From positions 4,121,501-4,185,500 of the forward strand of contig NZ_CP014327.1 of the NCBI RefSeq assembly GCF_000812665.2: a stretch of 64,000 bases of DNA, written 5' to 3'. Below the pieces are notes generated by a model, which saw nothing but the letters and a program-made list of their open reading frames with translations, did not search any database and was not told the DNA's origin. Source of the stretch: Falsihalocynthiibacter arcticus (GTDB lineage Bacteria; Pseudomonadota; Alphaproteobacteria; Rhodobacterales; Rhodobacteraceae). Positions 1-6,598 of the stretch are shown piece by piece. Each line of letters starts with the position of its first letter. The first letter of the stretch is position 1. The translations under genes and the position numbers were made by a program.

Positions 1-313
1 AAAACAACGCCGCGACAAAGGACAACGCCATGCGCGGATCTTCCGCCACAACGAGGGCAACTCCCGAGTCCTCAAGGGCGGTTCGGGCAATCTGTGCCCC
101 CACAGCATCCGTCAAAACCGACGTAGCTCCCATTCGCAGGGCATATTCAATGAAGGTTGCACCGTGGATTTTTGCCCCCGGAAGGGCGACAAAAAGATGG
201 CCCTCCTCCACGGTTCGGCTGTCCACGCTTAATCCCGTCACCGGCACATTCGCGAGGCCGCGCGCGGTCAAACCAAGGTCGGCCAATCGTTTTTCTTTAA
301 CTTTTCGTATCAT
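1..313 (-). CDS. murE: UDP-N-acetylmuramyl-tripeptide synthetase MurE (N-terminal part)
   Basis: Only the first ~104 residues are inside the window; the gene runs off the left edge. It reads from an ATG at 313. The N-terminal substrate-domain signature of Mur ligases is visible (VDSRTV, then FVALPGAKIHG). Cytoplasmic ligase that adds the third amino acid (normally meso-diaminopimelate in this group) to UDP-MurNAc-dipeptide. MurE is preferred over MurF because it lies directly after ftsI, 48 bp downstream, the usual dcw order. No terminator is seen in the gap, so it is probably co-transcribed from the mraZ side. Confidence 0.9.
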   Translation of the reverse strand, partial: MIRKVKEKRLADLGLTARGLANVPVTGLSVDSRTVEEGHLFVALPGAKIHGATFIEYALRMGATSVLTDAVGAQIARTALEDSGVALVVAEDPRMALSFVAALF

Positions 314-361
314 GGCATTACCCCGTTATTCCAAATCATCGCATCCTTACCCCTAAGGGTT

Positions 362-2146
362 TTAGTTGCTTGTCAGAGTAATCGCCACAGGTGTTTCGGT
401 GTCAAGCTCTGGTCGCAGGCCCAACAGGGGCGCGATGCGCGTGATCAACTCTGCCGCCACAGGAACAGCAGTCCAACCCGCCGTGCGGCGATCCTCGCCC
501 ATTGTGAAAATGGAAGGCTCGTCCAGCGTAACGATCAACACATATTTTGGGTCATGCGCAGGGAAGACACTCGCAAAAGTCGCAATAACTTTGTCTTTAT
601 AATAGCCGCCACGTGGTTTTGGCTTGTCCGCCGAACCTGTTTTCCCGCCGACCGCATAGCCTTCAACTTCACCAAAACTCGCAGTTCCGCGCGACACAAC
701 TTGGCGCAGCATACTGCGCGATTCCTTAGAGGTCGCCACTGAAACAACTCGGGGCCCCGTAACTGCAGCCGTTTTTTGCTTCAACAAAGTAGGCTTAACG
801 CGCGTTCCCCCATTGAGGAGACTCGCATAGGCCGTCGCAAGGTGCAGCGGGCTGGCCGACAAACCATGCCCATAGGAAATGGTCATCGCCGACAATTCGC
901 TCCAGTTTGGGGGCAACAATGGCCTTGCGCCGGCCGCTTCGGTCAATTCAACGGGGGTCGCATCAAAGAACCCAAGCGAGCGCAAAAACTCTTGTTGGCG
1001 CGCGGCACCGATTTGCATTGCAATCCGAGCGGTCCCGATGTTTGAGCTTTCAACAATCACGTCCGTAACAGAAAGCGTCGGGCCATAATTGTGGAAATCC
1101 CGAATTGAGAATTTACCCCATCTTAGGGGACCACTTGTGTTGATGGGGGTGCTGGGGTTCACCAGCTGCGTCTCGAGGGCTTGCGCCACAGTGAAAATCT
1201 TGAAGGTCGATCCCAATTCATAAACACCCTGAACCGCACGGTTAAACAAGGGGCTATCGGAAGCGTCGCCCTCTGTGAGAACTTGTGGGCGTGTATTGGG
1301 GTCAAAATCTGGCAGGGAAACCATCGAAACGATGGCACCAGTCGAAGCCTCCATCAAGACCGCCGTCGCGCCTTTTGCATTCATCAAACGCATGCCGCCA
1401 TAAAGGACTTCACGTGTGGCGGCCTGAACCGAAAGATCAATCGATAGCTCAAGTGGCGCGCCACGGTTGGCAGGATCGCGCAAATAATCGTCGAAGTATT
1501 TCTCGACACCGGCCGTTCCGATGACCTCCGCAGACCGCACCCCTTCGCGACCAAAACTGGCACCGCCAAGGATATGTGCCGCCAATTGACCGTTAGGATA
1601 TAAGCGCATTTCGCGCGGACCAAACTCAAGGCCAGGGTCGCCAATTTCATGGACCGCTTGCATTTGCTCAGGGGATAAGCGTTTACGAATCCACAAGAAC
1701 TTCCGCTTCCCAGTGAAATCCTTGATCAACCGCTCTTCTTTAAGTTCTGGAAAAATGCCGACCAATTCCTTGGCCACCCGTTCTTTGTCTACAATGATTT
1801 GCGGATTGGCATAGAGCGAATAGGTCGAGATATTCGTGGCAAGGATGCGCCCTTCGCGATCCACGATATTCGCGCGTTGGGCCGTAATGCCAACGCCCGT
1901 AGTTGACCCGCGAGGCTCAACAGGATCTGTAGCACTTAAGTGCCCCATCCGCACGCCAACGGTCGCAAACGCGATGACAAAGAACGCGCCTAAAACAAGC
2001 AAGCGCCCCTCGGCACGGTTGCGCGCCTTGTCTCGCATATCTTCATGACGGCGGCGAATATTTTCACGCTCGATTTGGTCAGGATTTTCGCCTTTGGCAC
2101 GCGCCTCTAAGATGCGTGCAAGGGGACGAAGTGGTGTGCGGATCAT
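362..2146 (-). CDS. ftsI: Peptidoglycan D,D-transpeptidase FtsI (PBP3)
   Basis: 594 residues, full length for a class B penicillin-binding protein. A cytoplasmic N-terminus is followed by one membrane segment (about 49-66), the PBP dimerisation domain and a transpeptidase domain. The three active-site motifs are present: STFK at 313-316 (catalytic serine), SSN at 367-369 and KTGS at 502-505. It cross-links septal peptidoglycan in the divisome. Its ATG overlaps the ftsL stop (ATGA), indicating translational coupling inside the dcw operon. Confidence 0.97.
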   Translation of the reverse strand: MIRTPLRPLARILEARAKGENPDQIERENIRRRHEDMRDKARNRAEGRLLVLGAFFVIAFATVGVRMGHLSATDPVEPRGSTTGVGITAQRANIVDREGRILATNISTYSLYANPQIIVDKERVAKELVGIFPELKEERLIKDFTGKRKFLWIRKRLSPEQMQAVHEIGDPGLEFGPREMRLYPNGQLAAHILGGASFGREGVRSAEVIGTAGVEKYFDDYLRDPANRGAPLELSIDLSVQAATREVLYGGMRLMNAKGATAVLMEASTGAIVSMVSLPDFDPNTRPQVLTEGDASDSPLFNRAVQGVYELGSTFKIFTVAQALETQLVNPSTPINTSGPLRWGKFSIRDFHNYGPTLSVTDVIVESSNIGTARIAMQIGAARQQEFLRSLGFFDATPVELTEAAGARPLLPPNWSELSAMTISYGHGLSASPLHLATAYASLLNGGTRVKPTLLKQKTAAVTGPRVVSVATSKESRSMLRQVVSRGTASFGEVEGYAVGGKTGSADKPKPRGGYYKDKVIATFASVFPAHDPKYVLIVTLDEPSIFTMGEDRRTAGWTAVPVAAELITRIAPLLGLRPELDTETPVAITLTSN

Positions 2147-2505
2147 TGATCTTCCCCGTCGATTGGGGAGGAAACTTCGATGCCGCCCTCCAAAACAGGG
2201 AACCCTTTTACAAACATCTCGACGTCGTAATCAATTTGATCGACGTGGCCAAATTGCTCGGGGAGCAGCGGCAAAAGGCCAAGACTGTCGAAATTAATCT
2301 CGGCAAGTTGGCGCAAGCGCATCGGGCGGTTCTGATAGGCCCATTCGGCTTGCAAAATTGCCAGATGCTCGCGTTTCAACCCGATCTCAGCTTGAACGTT
2401 TGCCATTTCTTTGAGGGTCGTTTGGGTTTTATAATTTTCATTATAAGCCCAAAATGCAAGTCCCAAAACAAATAAGGCTGTTATGGCAATAAACATAGAA
2501 CGCAT
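2143..2505 (-). CDS. ftsL: Cell division protein FtsL
   Basis: 120-residue bitopic protein: a hydrophobic segment at about residues 4-20, then a region compatible with a coiled coil (TLKEMANVQAEIGLKREHLA) and a short periplasmic tail. FtsL scaffolds the FtsQBL divisome subcomplex. Sequence conservation of FtsL is always weak; the call rests on topology, size and position between rsmH and ftsI. The start overlaps the rsmH stop (TAATG) and the stop overlaps the ftsI start (ATGA). Confidence 0.9.
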   Translation of the reverse strand: MRSMFIAITALFVLGLAFWAYNENYKTQTTLKEMANVQAEIGLKREHLAILQAEWAYQNRPMRLRQLAEINFDSLGLLPLLPEQFGHVDQIDYDVEMFVKGFPVLEGGIEVSSPIDGEDQ

Positions 2506-3497
2506 TAATTTCGCCCCTGTGTGACGAGTTTCGGCAAGCCCAATCCGGCGCGCCCTGCCCCTTCTGCGGGGGCATCTGTTCGTGTTGCAACGCGCAAAAT
2601 CGCGCTCCGTGATCGTGGATTTTCTAACAATTCTTCGGTGTCGGGCCCGATAGCTTTGCGCGGAGTCAATTTAAACGCTGGCTGAATCTCAACATCGGCA
2701 GGTGCATAGCGATTGGCATTCCCGCCGCCTCCTGAGCGTGCTTGCAAGAACTTCTTGGCGATGCGATCTTCGAGAGAGTGAAACGTTACCACAGCAAGTT
2801 TCCCACCCGGTCTGAGCGCCCGCTCGGCGGCCTCAAGCCCTTCAATCAATTGCCCAAACTCGTCATTAACCGCGATGCGGATCGCTTGGAAGCTGCGGGT
2901 CGCGGGATGGCTTTGCCCCGGTTTTCCACGGCCCAGTACCTTTTCGATCAAACTGGCCAACGCAAGTGTCGTGGTAAAAGGCTCAACCTCGCGCGCAGCA
3001 ACGATTGCCTTCGCAATCCGCCAGCTTGCCCGCTCCTCACCGTATTGAAATAGAATATCCGCAAGTTCGGCTTCGCTGCAGCCATTGACCAAATCGGCAG
3101 CAGAAACGCCCGATTGACTCATGCGCATATCAAGCGGCCCGTCGCGCATAAACGAAAATCCGCGCTCAGCCTGATCGAGTTGCATGGAGCTAACACCAAG
3201 GTCCAAAACCACGCCATCGAGACCCGAGGCATAGTCATCCATTTGGCCAAATGTCCCTTCGACCAGCTTCAGCCGATCACCGTAGGGCTCAGCCCAATCC
3301 TTGGCCATTTCAAACACGGCCGGATCGCGATCTACGCCGTAAACAACATCCGCACCCGCCTCAAGCAATCCGCGCGTATAACCACCCGCGCCGAACGTTC
3401 CATCAAGCCAAGCACCAGAAACAGGCGCAACAGCCTTTAATAAGGGACGCAGCAAAACAGGAGTGTGAGGTTTTTTTTGGTCCGTGGCAGCGGTCAT
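2505..3497 (-). CDS. rsmH: 16S rRNA (cytosine-1402-N4)-methyltransferase RsmH
   Basis: 330 residues. The N-terminus has the MraW/RsmH signature [10 protein letters not shown], then a SAM-binding GTFGAGGYT loop, [10 protein letters not shown], and the late motif [10 protein letters not shown]. It methylates N4 of C1402 in the 16S rRNA decoding centre. It starts 4 bp after the mraZ stop, with a purine-rich GGGAGAGGG upstream. Length and all family motifs are normal. Confidence 0.97.
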   Translation of the reverse strand: MTAATDQKKPHTPVLLRPLLKAVAPVSGAWLDGTFGAGGYTRGLLEAGADVVYGVDRDPAVFEMAKDWAEPYGDRLKLVEGTFGQMDDYASGLDGVVLDLGVSSMQLDQAERGFSFMRDGPLDMRMSQSGVSAADLVNGCSEAELADILFQYGEERASWRIAKAIVAAREVEPFTTTLALASLIEKVLGRGKPGQSHPATRSFQAIRIAVNDEFGQLIEGLEAAERALRPGGKLAVVTFHSLEDRIAKKFLQARSGGGGNANRYAPADVEIQPAFKLTPRKAIGPDTEELLENPRSRSAILRVATRTDAPAEGAGRAGLGLPKLVTQGRN

Positions 3498-3500
3498 TGG

Positions 3501-4001
3501 TTAGCCCTCTCCCAGCGCGTCTAGATAGACGCTCGGATCAACATCCGGATCAAAATCATCATCTCCATCCAGCCCTTCGGACATGGAAGCGTCGTAGGCA
3601 TCGGGCGTCCAAATTTCGAACGTATCGCCATTACCGATAAAGTATGCCTCTCCGTCGAGGCCGATCTTGTTGCGCAATTTAGCGGGCAAAACGAGGCGCC
3701 CCGTTTCATCCACGGTCGTTGGATGCGCCTGCGCACTATAAAGACGCTGCAAGGCTTTGCGCTTACTGGAACCACGGGGGAGCTTTGCGATCAAAGCGTC
3801 GACCTCATCAATGGCTTCTTGGGGAAAACATTCGAGTTGTTTGCGTTTCTCATCACCGTAAACAATGACGACACGCGGCTGAAGACCTTCGCGCCACTCT
3901 GGATCAGCGCCCTCAAGAACACGGCGAAAAAGAGCGGGAATAGACACCCGACCCTTCGCATCAACCTTATGGTTGCTTTCGCCTCTAAATGTTCTCGCCA
4001 C
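3501..4001 (-). CDS. mraZ: Division/cell-wall cluster regulator MraZ
   Basis: 166 residues with two AbrB-like MraZ half-domains, each opening with a conserved segment (ESNHKVDAKGRVSIPA and TTVDETGRLVLPAKLRNKIGL). Such proteins form ring-shaped oligomers that bind repeated TGGGN boxes and autoregulate the dcw operon. The start is a GTG at 4001, with AAGGAG about 11 bp upstream; no ATG fits better. Candidate boxes lie about 265 bp upstream (4263-4290), beyond a long structured leader. Confidence 0.96.
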   Translation of the reverse strand: MARTFRGESNHKVDAKGRVSIPALFRRVLEGADPEWREGLQPRVVIVYGDEKRKQLECFPQEAIDEVDALIAKLPRGSSKRKALQRLYSAQAHPTTVDETGRLVLPAKLRNKIGLDGEAYFIGNGDTFEIWTPDAYDASMSEGLDGDDDFDPDVDPSVYLDALGEG

Positions 4002-4050
4002 TGTCCCCGCGGCTCCTTGTGATCTTGGGGGTCATCGACCCCTTGAATGG

Positions 4051-4092
4051 AAAACGGCGGATTGAACGAGCTGCCACTGTTCAATCCGCCGT
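4051..4092 (-). terminator. Intrinsic terminator/attenuator upstream of mraZ
   Basis: Minus-strand hairpin with arms ACGGCGGATTGAAC and GTTCAATCCGCCGT, loop of 11 nt, then four U. Fourteen uninterrupted pairs. It lies inside the mraZ leader, so it must be leaky or regulated for the dcw operon to be expressed. A second small hairpin (GGGGTC-ATC-GACCCC, 4028-4042) follows just before the mraZ ribosome-binding site. Confidence 0.75.
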
Positions 4093-4260
4093 CCGTGTCC
4101 CGTTGCCGGGATGTCCAGCTGCGCGCGCCACCTGGGGGATGTCTGCTCGCTCGCGCGCCGGATCTCAATTATGATGAATGGCGGGCGCCTGTATGAAACC
4201 TATTTGGTTCTTTTTTGTTTGGGGTTCTTAATCTGCCCCTGATCCCGTCCTCATCTTGAT
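4051..4260 (-). ncRNA. UpsM-like 5' leader sRNA of the dcw operon
   Basis: About 250 bp of mraZ leader without a credible ORF. Read on the minus strand it ends in a perfect 14-bp stem (4092-4079 with 4067-4054, 11-nt loop) followed by TTTT, that is, an intrinsic terminator about 50 bp before the mraZ start. Rhodobacter sphaeroides has exactly this arrangement: the abundant sRNA UpsM of about 200 nt is made by premature termination in an unusually long mraZ leader. The homology is inferred from architecture and size, not from alignment. The 5' end is approximate. Confidence 0.6.
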
Positions 4261-4262
4261 AC

Positions 4263-4290
4263 TAGGAATGACATGGGAATTCATGGGAAT
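4263..4290. promoter_or_regulatory. Candidate MraZ-box array (10-bp periodic repeats)
   Basis: Three repeats with exact 10-bp spacing: AGGAAT (4264-4269), GGGAAT (4275-4280) and GGGAAT (4285-4290); the last two are ATGGGAAT preceded by C. TGGG-containing 5-mers separated by 5 nt are the known target of MraZ. Here the TGGG strand is opposite to mraZ. The array sits next to a possible -10 (TAGTAT on the minus strand, 4264-4259), a place where MraZ could repress. No good -35 hexamer was found at normal spacing. Confidence 0.5.
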
Positions 4291-4294
4291 CAAG

Positions 4295-4560
4295 TGTTTT
4301 TTATGGCACTTCCGCAACATGCGCCTCCGAAAGAGAGAACGAAAAGTGTACAAATTAGAGTAGGAGTTTCAATTATTGGCACCCATGGTGTAATATTTGA
4401 AATAAAAACACCACATATAGTGCAAATAAGAAAAATGCAAAAAAAGACCATGAATTCCCAGAATTTTACCAAATATAGCCCTAAAGCCCTCAACTCTGCG
4501 CAAACCCACGGTAAATACCTCATAAAATTCAGCGATTCGCCCTCTATCCGACCCATGAAT
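4295..4560. other. AT-rich intergenic stretch
   Basis: About 265 bp clearly richer in A/T than the flanking genes, between the MraZ-box array and the mrp terminator. No open frame with a ribosome-binding site and no convincing hairpin was found. It may hold the upstream part of the dcw promoter region. Confidence 0.4.
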
Positions 4561-4592
4561 AAGAAAAGCGCCCATGGTTTCCCATGGACGCT
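4561..4592 (-). terminator. Rho-independent terminator of mrp
   Basis: On the minus strand an 11-bp stem (arms AGCGTCCATGG and CCATGGGCGCT, one G-U pair) closed by a GAAA loop and followed by TTTCTT. It lies 32 bp past the mrp stop codon. Confidence 0.8.
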
Positions 4593-4623
4593 CCGCAGTC
4601 ATCACTCTTTGGGGGCTTAGGTG

Positions 4624-5697
4624 CTACGCCATACCACCATCAACAAGACGCTTGGCAATATTTGCATAGGCCTGCGCCATAGGTCCGTCCCCAAGTGCAA
4701 TCGGCGTCCCGTTATCTCCTGCGAGACGCACATCAATATCCAGCGGCAAGGCTCCAAGGAACGGCAGGTCCAACTTCTTAGCCTCGGCCTCAACGCCACC
4801 ATGCCCGAATAACTGGGTCTCATGATCGCAGTTTGGGCAAATGAAGGTGCTCATGTTTTCAATCAACCCCAGAACCGGTGTGCCGAGTTGTTCAAACATA
4901 TTGAGCGCTTTTTTCGCATCCAACATCGCCACGTCTTGTGGGGTCGAGACAACGATCGCGCCCGTGAGGTCCGATTTCTGGCACAGGGTCAGCTGTACGT
5001 CCCCCGTTCCGGGAGGCAGATCGACGATCAAAACATCGAGCTCGCCCCATTCAACCTGCCCCAGCATTTGCTGCAACGCGCCCATTAACATAGGACCGCG
5101 CCAAATGACCGCCTTATCGGGATCAACCATCAAGCCAATCGACATCATCGTAACGCCATGCGCCTGGAGGGGAATGATCGTTTTACCGTCGGGCGACGCG
5201 GGGCGCTTACTCACACCCATCATCCGTGGCTGGCTCGGGCCATATATATCTGCATCCAACAGGCCCACACGACGCCCCTGTTTCGCAAGCGCCACCGCGA
5301 GGTTCGAGGACACCGTGGATTTCCCAACGCCGCCCTTCCCTGATCCCACTGCCAAAATGCGCGCAACACCCGAGGGTTTGGTTGGGCCTGCTTGAGGCGT
5401 TGGATGGCGTCCAATCTTCAAATCCGGTGGCGCGGCTTTTTTCGCAGCAGGACCATGGGCCGTTAAAACAGCCGATACAGACTGAACGCCCGGCATCGCC
5501 TTCACCGCAGCTTCGGCTTCATCGCGTGATTGGGTCAGGGATTGTGCCTCATCTGCAGAAGCCGCCTCGATCACGAATTTTACCGCCCCGCCGTCGACAT
5601 CCAAGGCCCGAACCAAATCCCGCGCAATTAGATTCGCACCATCGCTTGTTTTGATTCGCGTTAAAACCTCAAGAATCTCTTGTTTTGTAACAGCCAT
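4624..5697 (-). CDS. mrp: Mrp/NBP35-family iron-sulfur carrier ATPase
   Basis: 357 residues from ATG 5697, chosen over an upstream in-frame ATG because AGGAGT stands 7 bp before it and the protein then begins MAVTKQEIL as in the family. Domains: an N-terminal MIP18/DUF59-like domain (about 1-80), a proline-rich linker, and a ParA-like P-loop ATPase with the deviant Walker A GSGKGGVGKST at about 118-128. A C-terminal CPNC pair forms the shared Fe-S site of the dimer. Role: ATP-dependent Fe-S cluster carrier/assembly (ApbC). It is monocistronic, with its own terminator. Confidence 0.95.
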   Translation of the reverse strand: MAVTKQEILEVLTRIKTSDGANLIARDLVRALDVDGGAVKFVIEAASADEAQSLTQSRDEAEAAVKAMPGVQSVSAVLTAHGPAAKKAAPPDLKIGRHPTPQAGPTKPSGVARILAVGSGKGGVGKSTVSSNLAVALAKQGRRVGLLDADIYGPSQPRMMGVSKRPASPDGKTIIPLQAHGVTMMSIGLMVDPDKAVIWRGPMLMGALQQMLGQVEWGELDVLIVDLPPGTGDVQLTLCQKSDLTGAIVVSTPQDVAMLDAKKALNMFEQLGTPVLGLIENMSTFICPNCDHETQLFGHGGVEAEAKKLDLPFLGALPLDIDVRLAGDNGTPIALGDGPMAQAYANIAKRLVDGGMA

Positions 5698-5768
5698 GTA
5701 ACGACTCCTTATGAACTTCGACGCGGGAGCATTGTTCCGCTTTCCCCCTAAACACAAGAGTCTGCGTT

Positions 5769-5848
5769 AATTTAGGCCTTAAATTAAAGGCGAATGACGA
5801 AAAATCGGCCTAAATTTAGGGCAGCCTTACTTATGCATTTTCTGCATA
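5769..5848. promoter_or_regulatory. Inverted-repeat cluster between mrp and the DUF1127 gene
   Basis: Arms AATTTAGGCC (5769-5778) and GGCCTAAATT (5807-5816) form a perfect inverted repeat; the second overlaps a 12-bp palindrome CCTAAATTTAGG (5809-5820). A further TATGCA-N5-TGCATA repeat lies at 5832-5848. Such spaced palindromes between divergent genes look like operators. The cognate regulator is unknown. Confidence 0.35.
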
Positions 5849-5870
5849 GCAGCATTGTCGACAAGCCGGA

Positions 5871-5898
5871 TTGTGCATCTGCAGCACAGCCCCTAAAT
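5871..5898 (+). promoter_or_regulatory. Sigma32 (RpoH)-like promoter
   Basis: TTGTGC (5871-5876), 13-bp spacer, CCCCTAAAT (5890-5898). This resembles the RpoH pattern CTTGAA-N13/14-CCCCAT. It sits about 55 bp before the DUF1127 start. In R. sphaeroides the equivalent DUF1127-CcsR locus is driven by RpoHI/RpoHII under oxidative and heat stress. Confidence 0.5.
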
Positions 5899-5952
5899 TG
5901 ATCTCATGTTAGCGCAATCCGGCGCAGCAGAAAATTAAAGTGAGATATGCAA

Positions 5953-6165
5953 ATGGCATTCGCTACAGACATCCGCGCCGCAGAAGCTGGCATTCAAGAC
6001 CGTATCATCGCAGCCTATAAAGGGTTGGTCGAAAAGTTCGAACGTTACAACGTGTACCGCACAACTTTCAACGAGCTGAACGCTCTTTCGAACCGTGACC
6101 TTGCCGACTTGGGCATGCACCGTTCCATGATCAAACGTATCGCAATCGAAGCGGCGTATACCTAA
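5953..6165 (+). CDS. DUF1127 small protein, CcaF1-like
   Basis: 70 residues, basic, with the DUF1127 core NELNALSNRDLADLGMHRSMI near the middle-to-end. ATG 5953 is preferred to an in-frame ATG at 5947 because the GTGAG element (5940-5944) is then at proper distance and the protein begins MAF, like relatives that start MAY. In R. sphaeroides the DUF1127 protein CcaF1 (RSP_6037) is an RNA-binding protein encoded directly upstream of the CcsR sRNAs. Here the same order occurs: the CCUCC hairpins begin 12 bp after its stop, so the RNAs are probably processed from this mRNA. Confidence 0.85.
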   Translation: MAFATDIRAAEAGIQDRIIAAYKGLVEKFERYNVYRTTFNELNALSNRDLADLGMHRSMIKRIAIEAAYT

Positions 6166-6176
6166 GAATTCTTAAT

Positions 6177-6240
6177 CAGACCTTCTCCTCCCTAGGTCTG
6201 AGCAAAGAGCGGTGGCATCTACCTCCTCCCAGATGTCGCC
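6177..6240 (+). ncRNA. CcsR/cuckoo-like sRNA unit 1 (two CCUCC hairpins)
   Basis: Hairpin A: CAGACCT/AGGTCTG (6177-6183 with 6194-6200), loop TCTCCTCCC, one base off the consensus. Hairpin B: 10-bp stem with two G-U pairs (6211-6220 with 6231-6240), loop carrying CCTCCTCCC at 6222-6230. A GGAGC-GAA-GCTCC mini-hairpin (6251-6263) separates it from the next unit. Paired hairpins exposing an anti-Shine-Dalgarno-like CCUCCUCCC are the hallmark of CcsR RNAs. Confidence 0.8.
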
Positions 6241-6279
6241 GCACCTACACGGAGCGAAGCTCCAAAACGAACGGCTGAT

Positions 6280-6344
6280 GACCCTCTCCTCCTCCCTGGG
6301 TCGGACGCAATAGACCTTAGGCACTTATCCTCCTCCCAAGTGCT
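6280..6344 (+). ncRNA. CcsR/cuckoo-like sRNA unit 2 (two CCUCC hairpins)
   Basis: Hairpin C: GACCC/GGGTC (6280-6284 with 6298-6302), loop with CCTCCTCCC at 6288-6296. Hairpin D: GCACTT/AAGTGC (6321-6326 with 6338-6343), loop motif at 6329-6337, inside a wider GACCT...AGGTC pairing. A GC-rich UUCG-type mini-hairpin (about 6360-6372) follows. Same two-hairpin layout as unit 1. Confidence 0.8.
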
Positions 6345-6385
6345 AGAGGTCGCATACACGGGGCTTCGGCCTCAACTATTGCGAA

Positions 6386-6465
6386 GGATCTCTCTCCTCC
6401 TCCCTGAGATCCGACGTAACCTGCGCCGACCCACTCTCCTCCTCCCAGAGGCTTGGCGAGGCGCA
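6386..6465 (+). ncRNA. CcsR/cuckoo-like sRNA unit 3 (two CCUCC hairpins)
   Basis: Hairpin E: GGATCTC/GAGATCC (6386-6392 with 6406-6412), motif at 6396-6404. Hairpin F: outer stem TGCGCC/GGCGCA (6422-6427 with 6460-6465) with inner CTCT/AGAG, motif at 6438-6446. Stem sequences differ from those of units 1 and 2 while the loop motif is constant, as expected if the loop is the functional part. Confidence 0.78.
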
Positions 6466-6473
6466 CACATAAG

Positions 6474-6513
6474 ACGGCGATGTTCACCTCCTCCCGAACA
6501 TCGCCGTTTTTTT
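6474..6513 (+). terminator. Terminal CCUCC hairpin acting as Rho-independent terminator
   Basis: Perfect 12-bp stem (6474-6485 with 6496-6507), loop A + CCTCCTCCC (6487-6495), then a run of T to 6513. It is both the seventh CCUCC hairpin and the end of the DUF1127-CcsR transcript. The uvrD-type gene on the other strand ends 86 bp further on. Confidence 0.88.
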
Positions 6514-6598
6514 ATGTCCAAAACTCCCCTTCCAGACACGAAAAAATCTGGCGCCCCATCACAGGGCCCAGCTTTACAAAACAACCAAAACTTACAAC

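Noticed and set aside
6184-6495. Regularly repeated CCTCCTCCC taken as a CRISPR array
   Set aside because: The motif is 9 nt, spacing is irregular, and each copy sits in the loop of a different stem; it fits CcsR RNAs, not CRISPR repeats and spacers.
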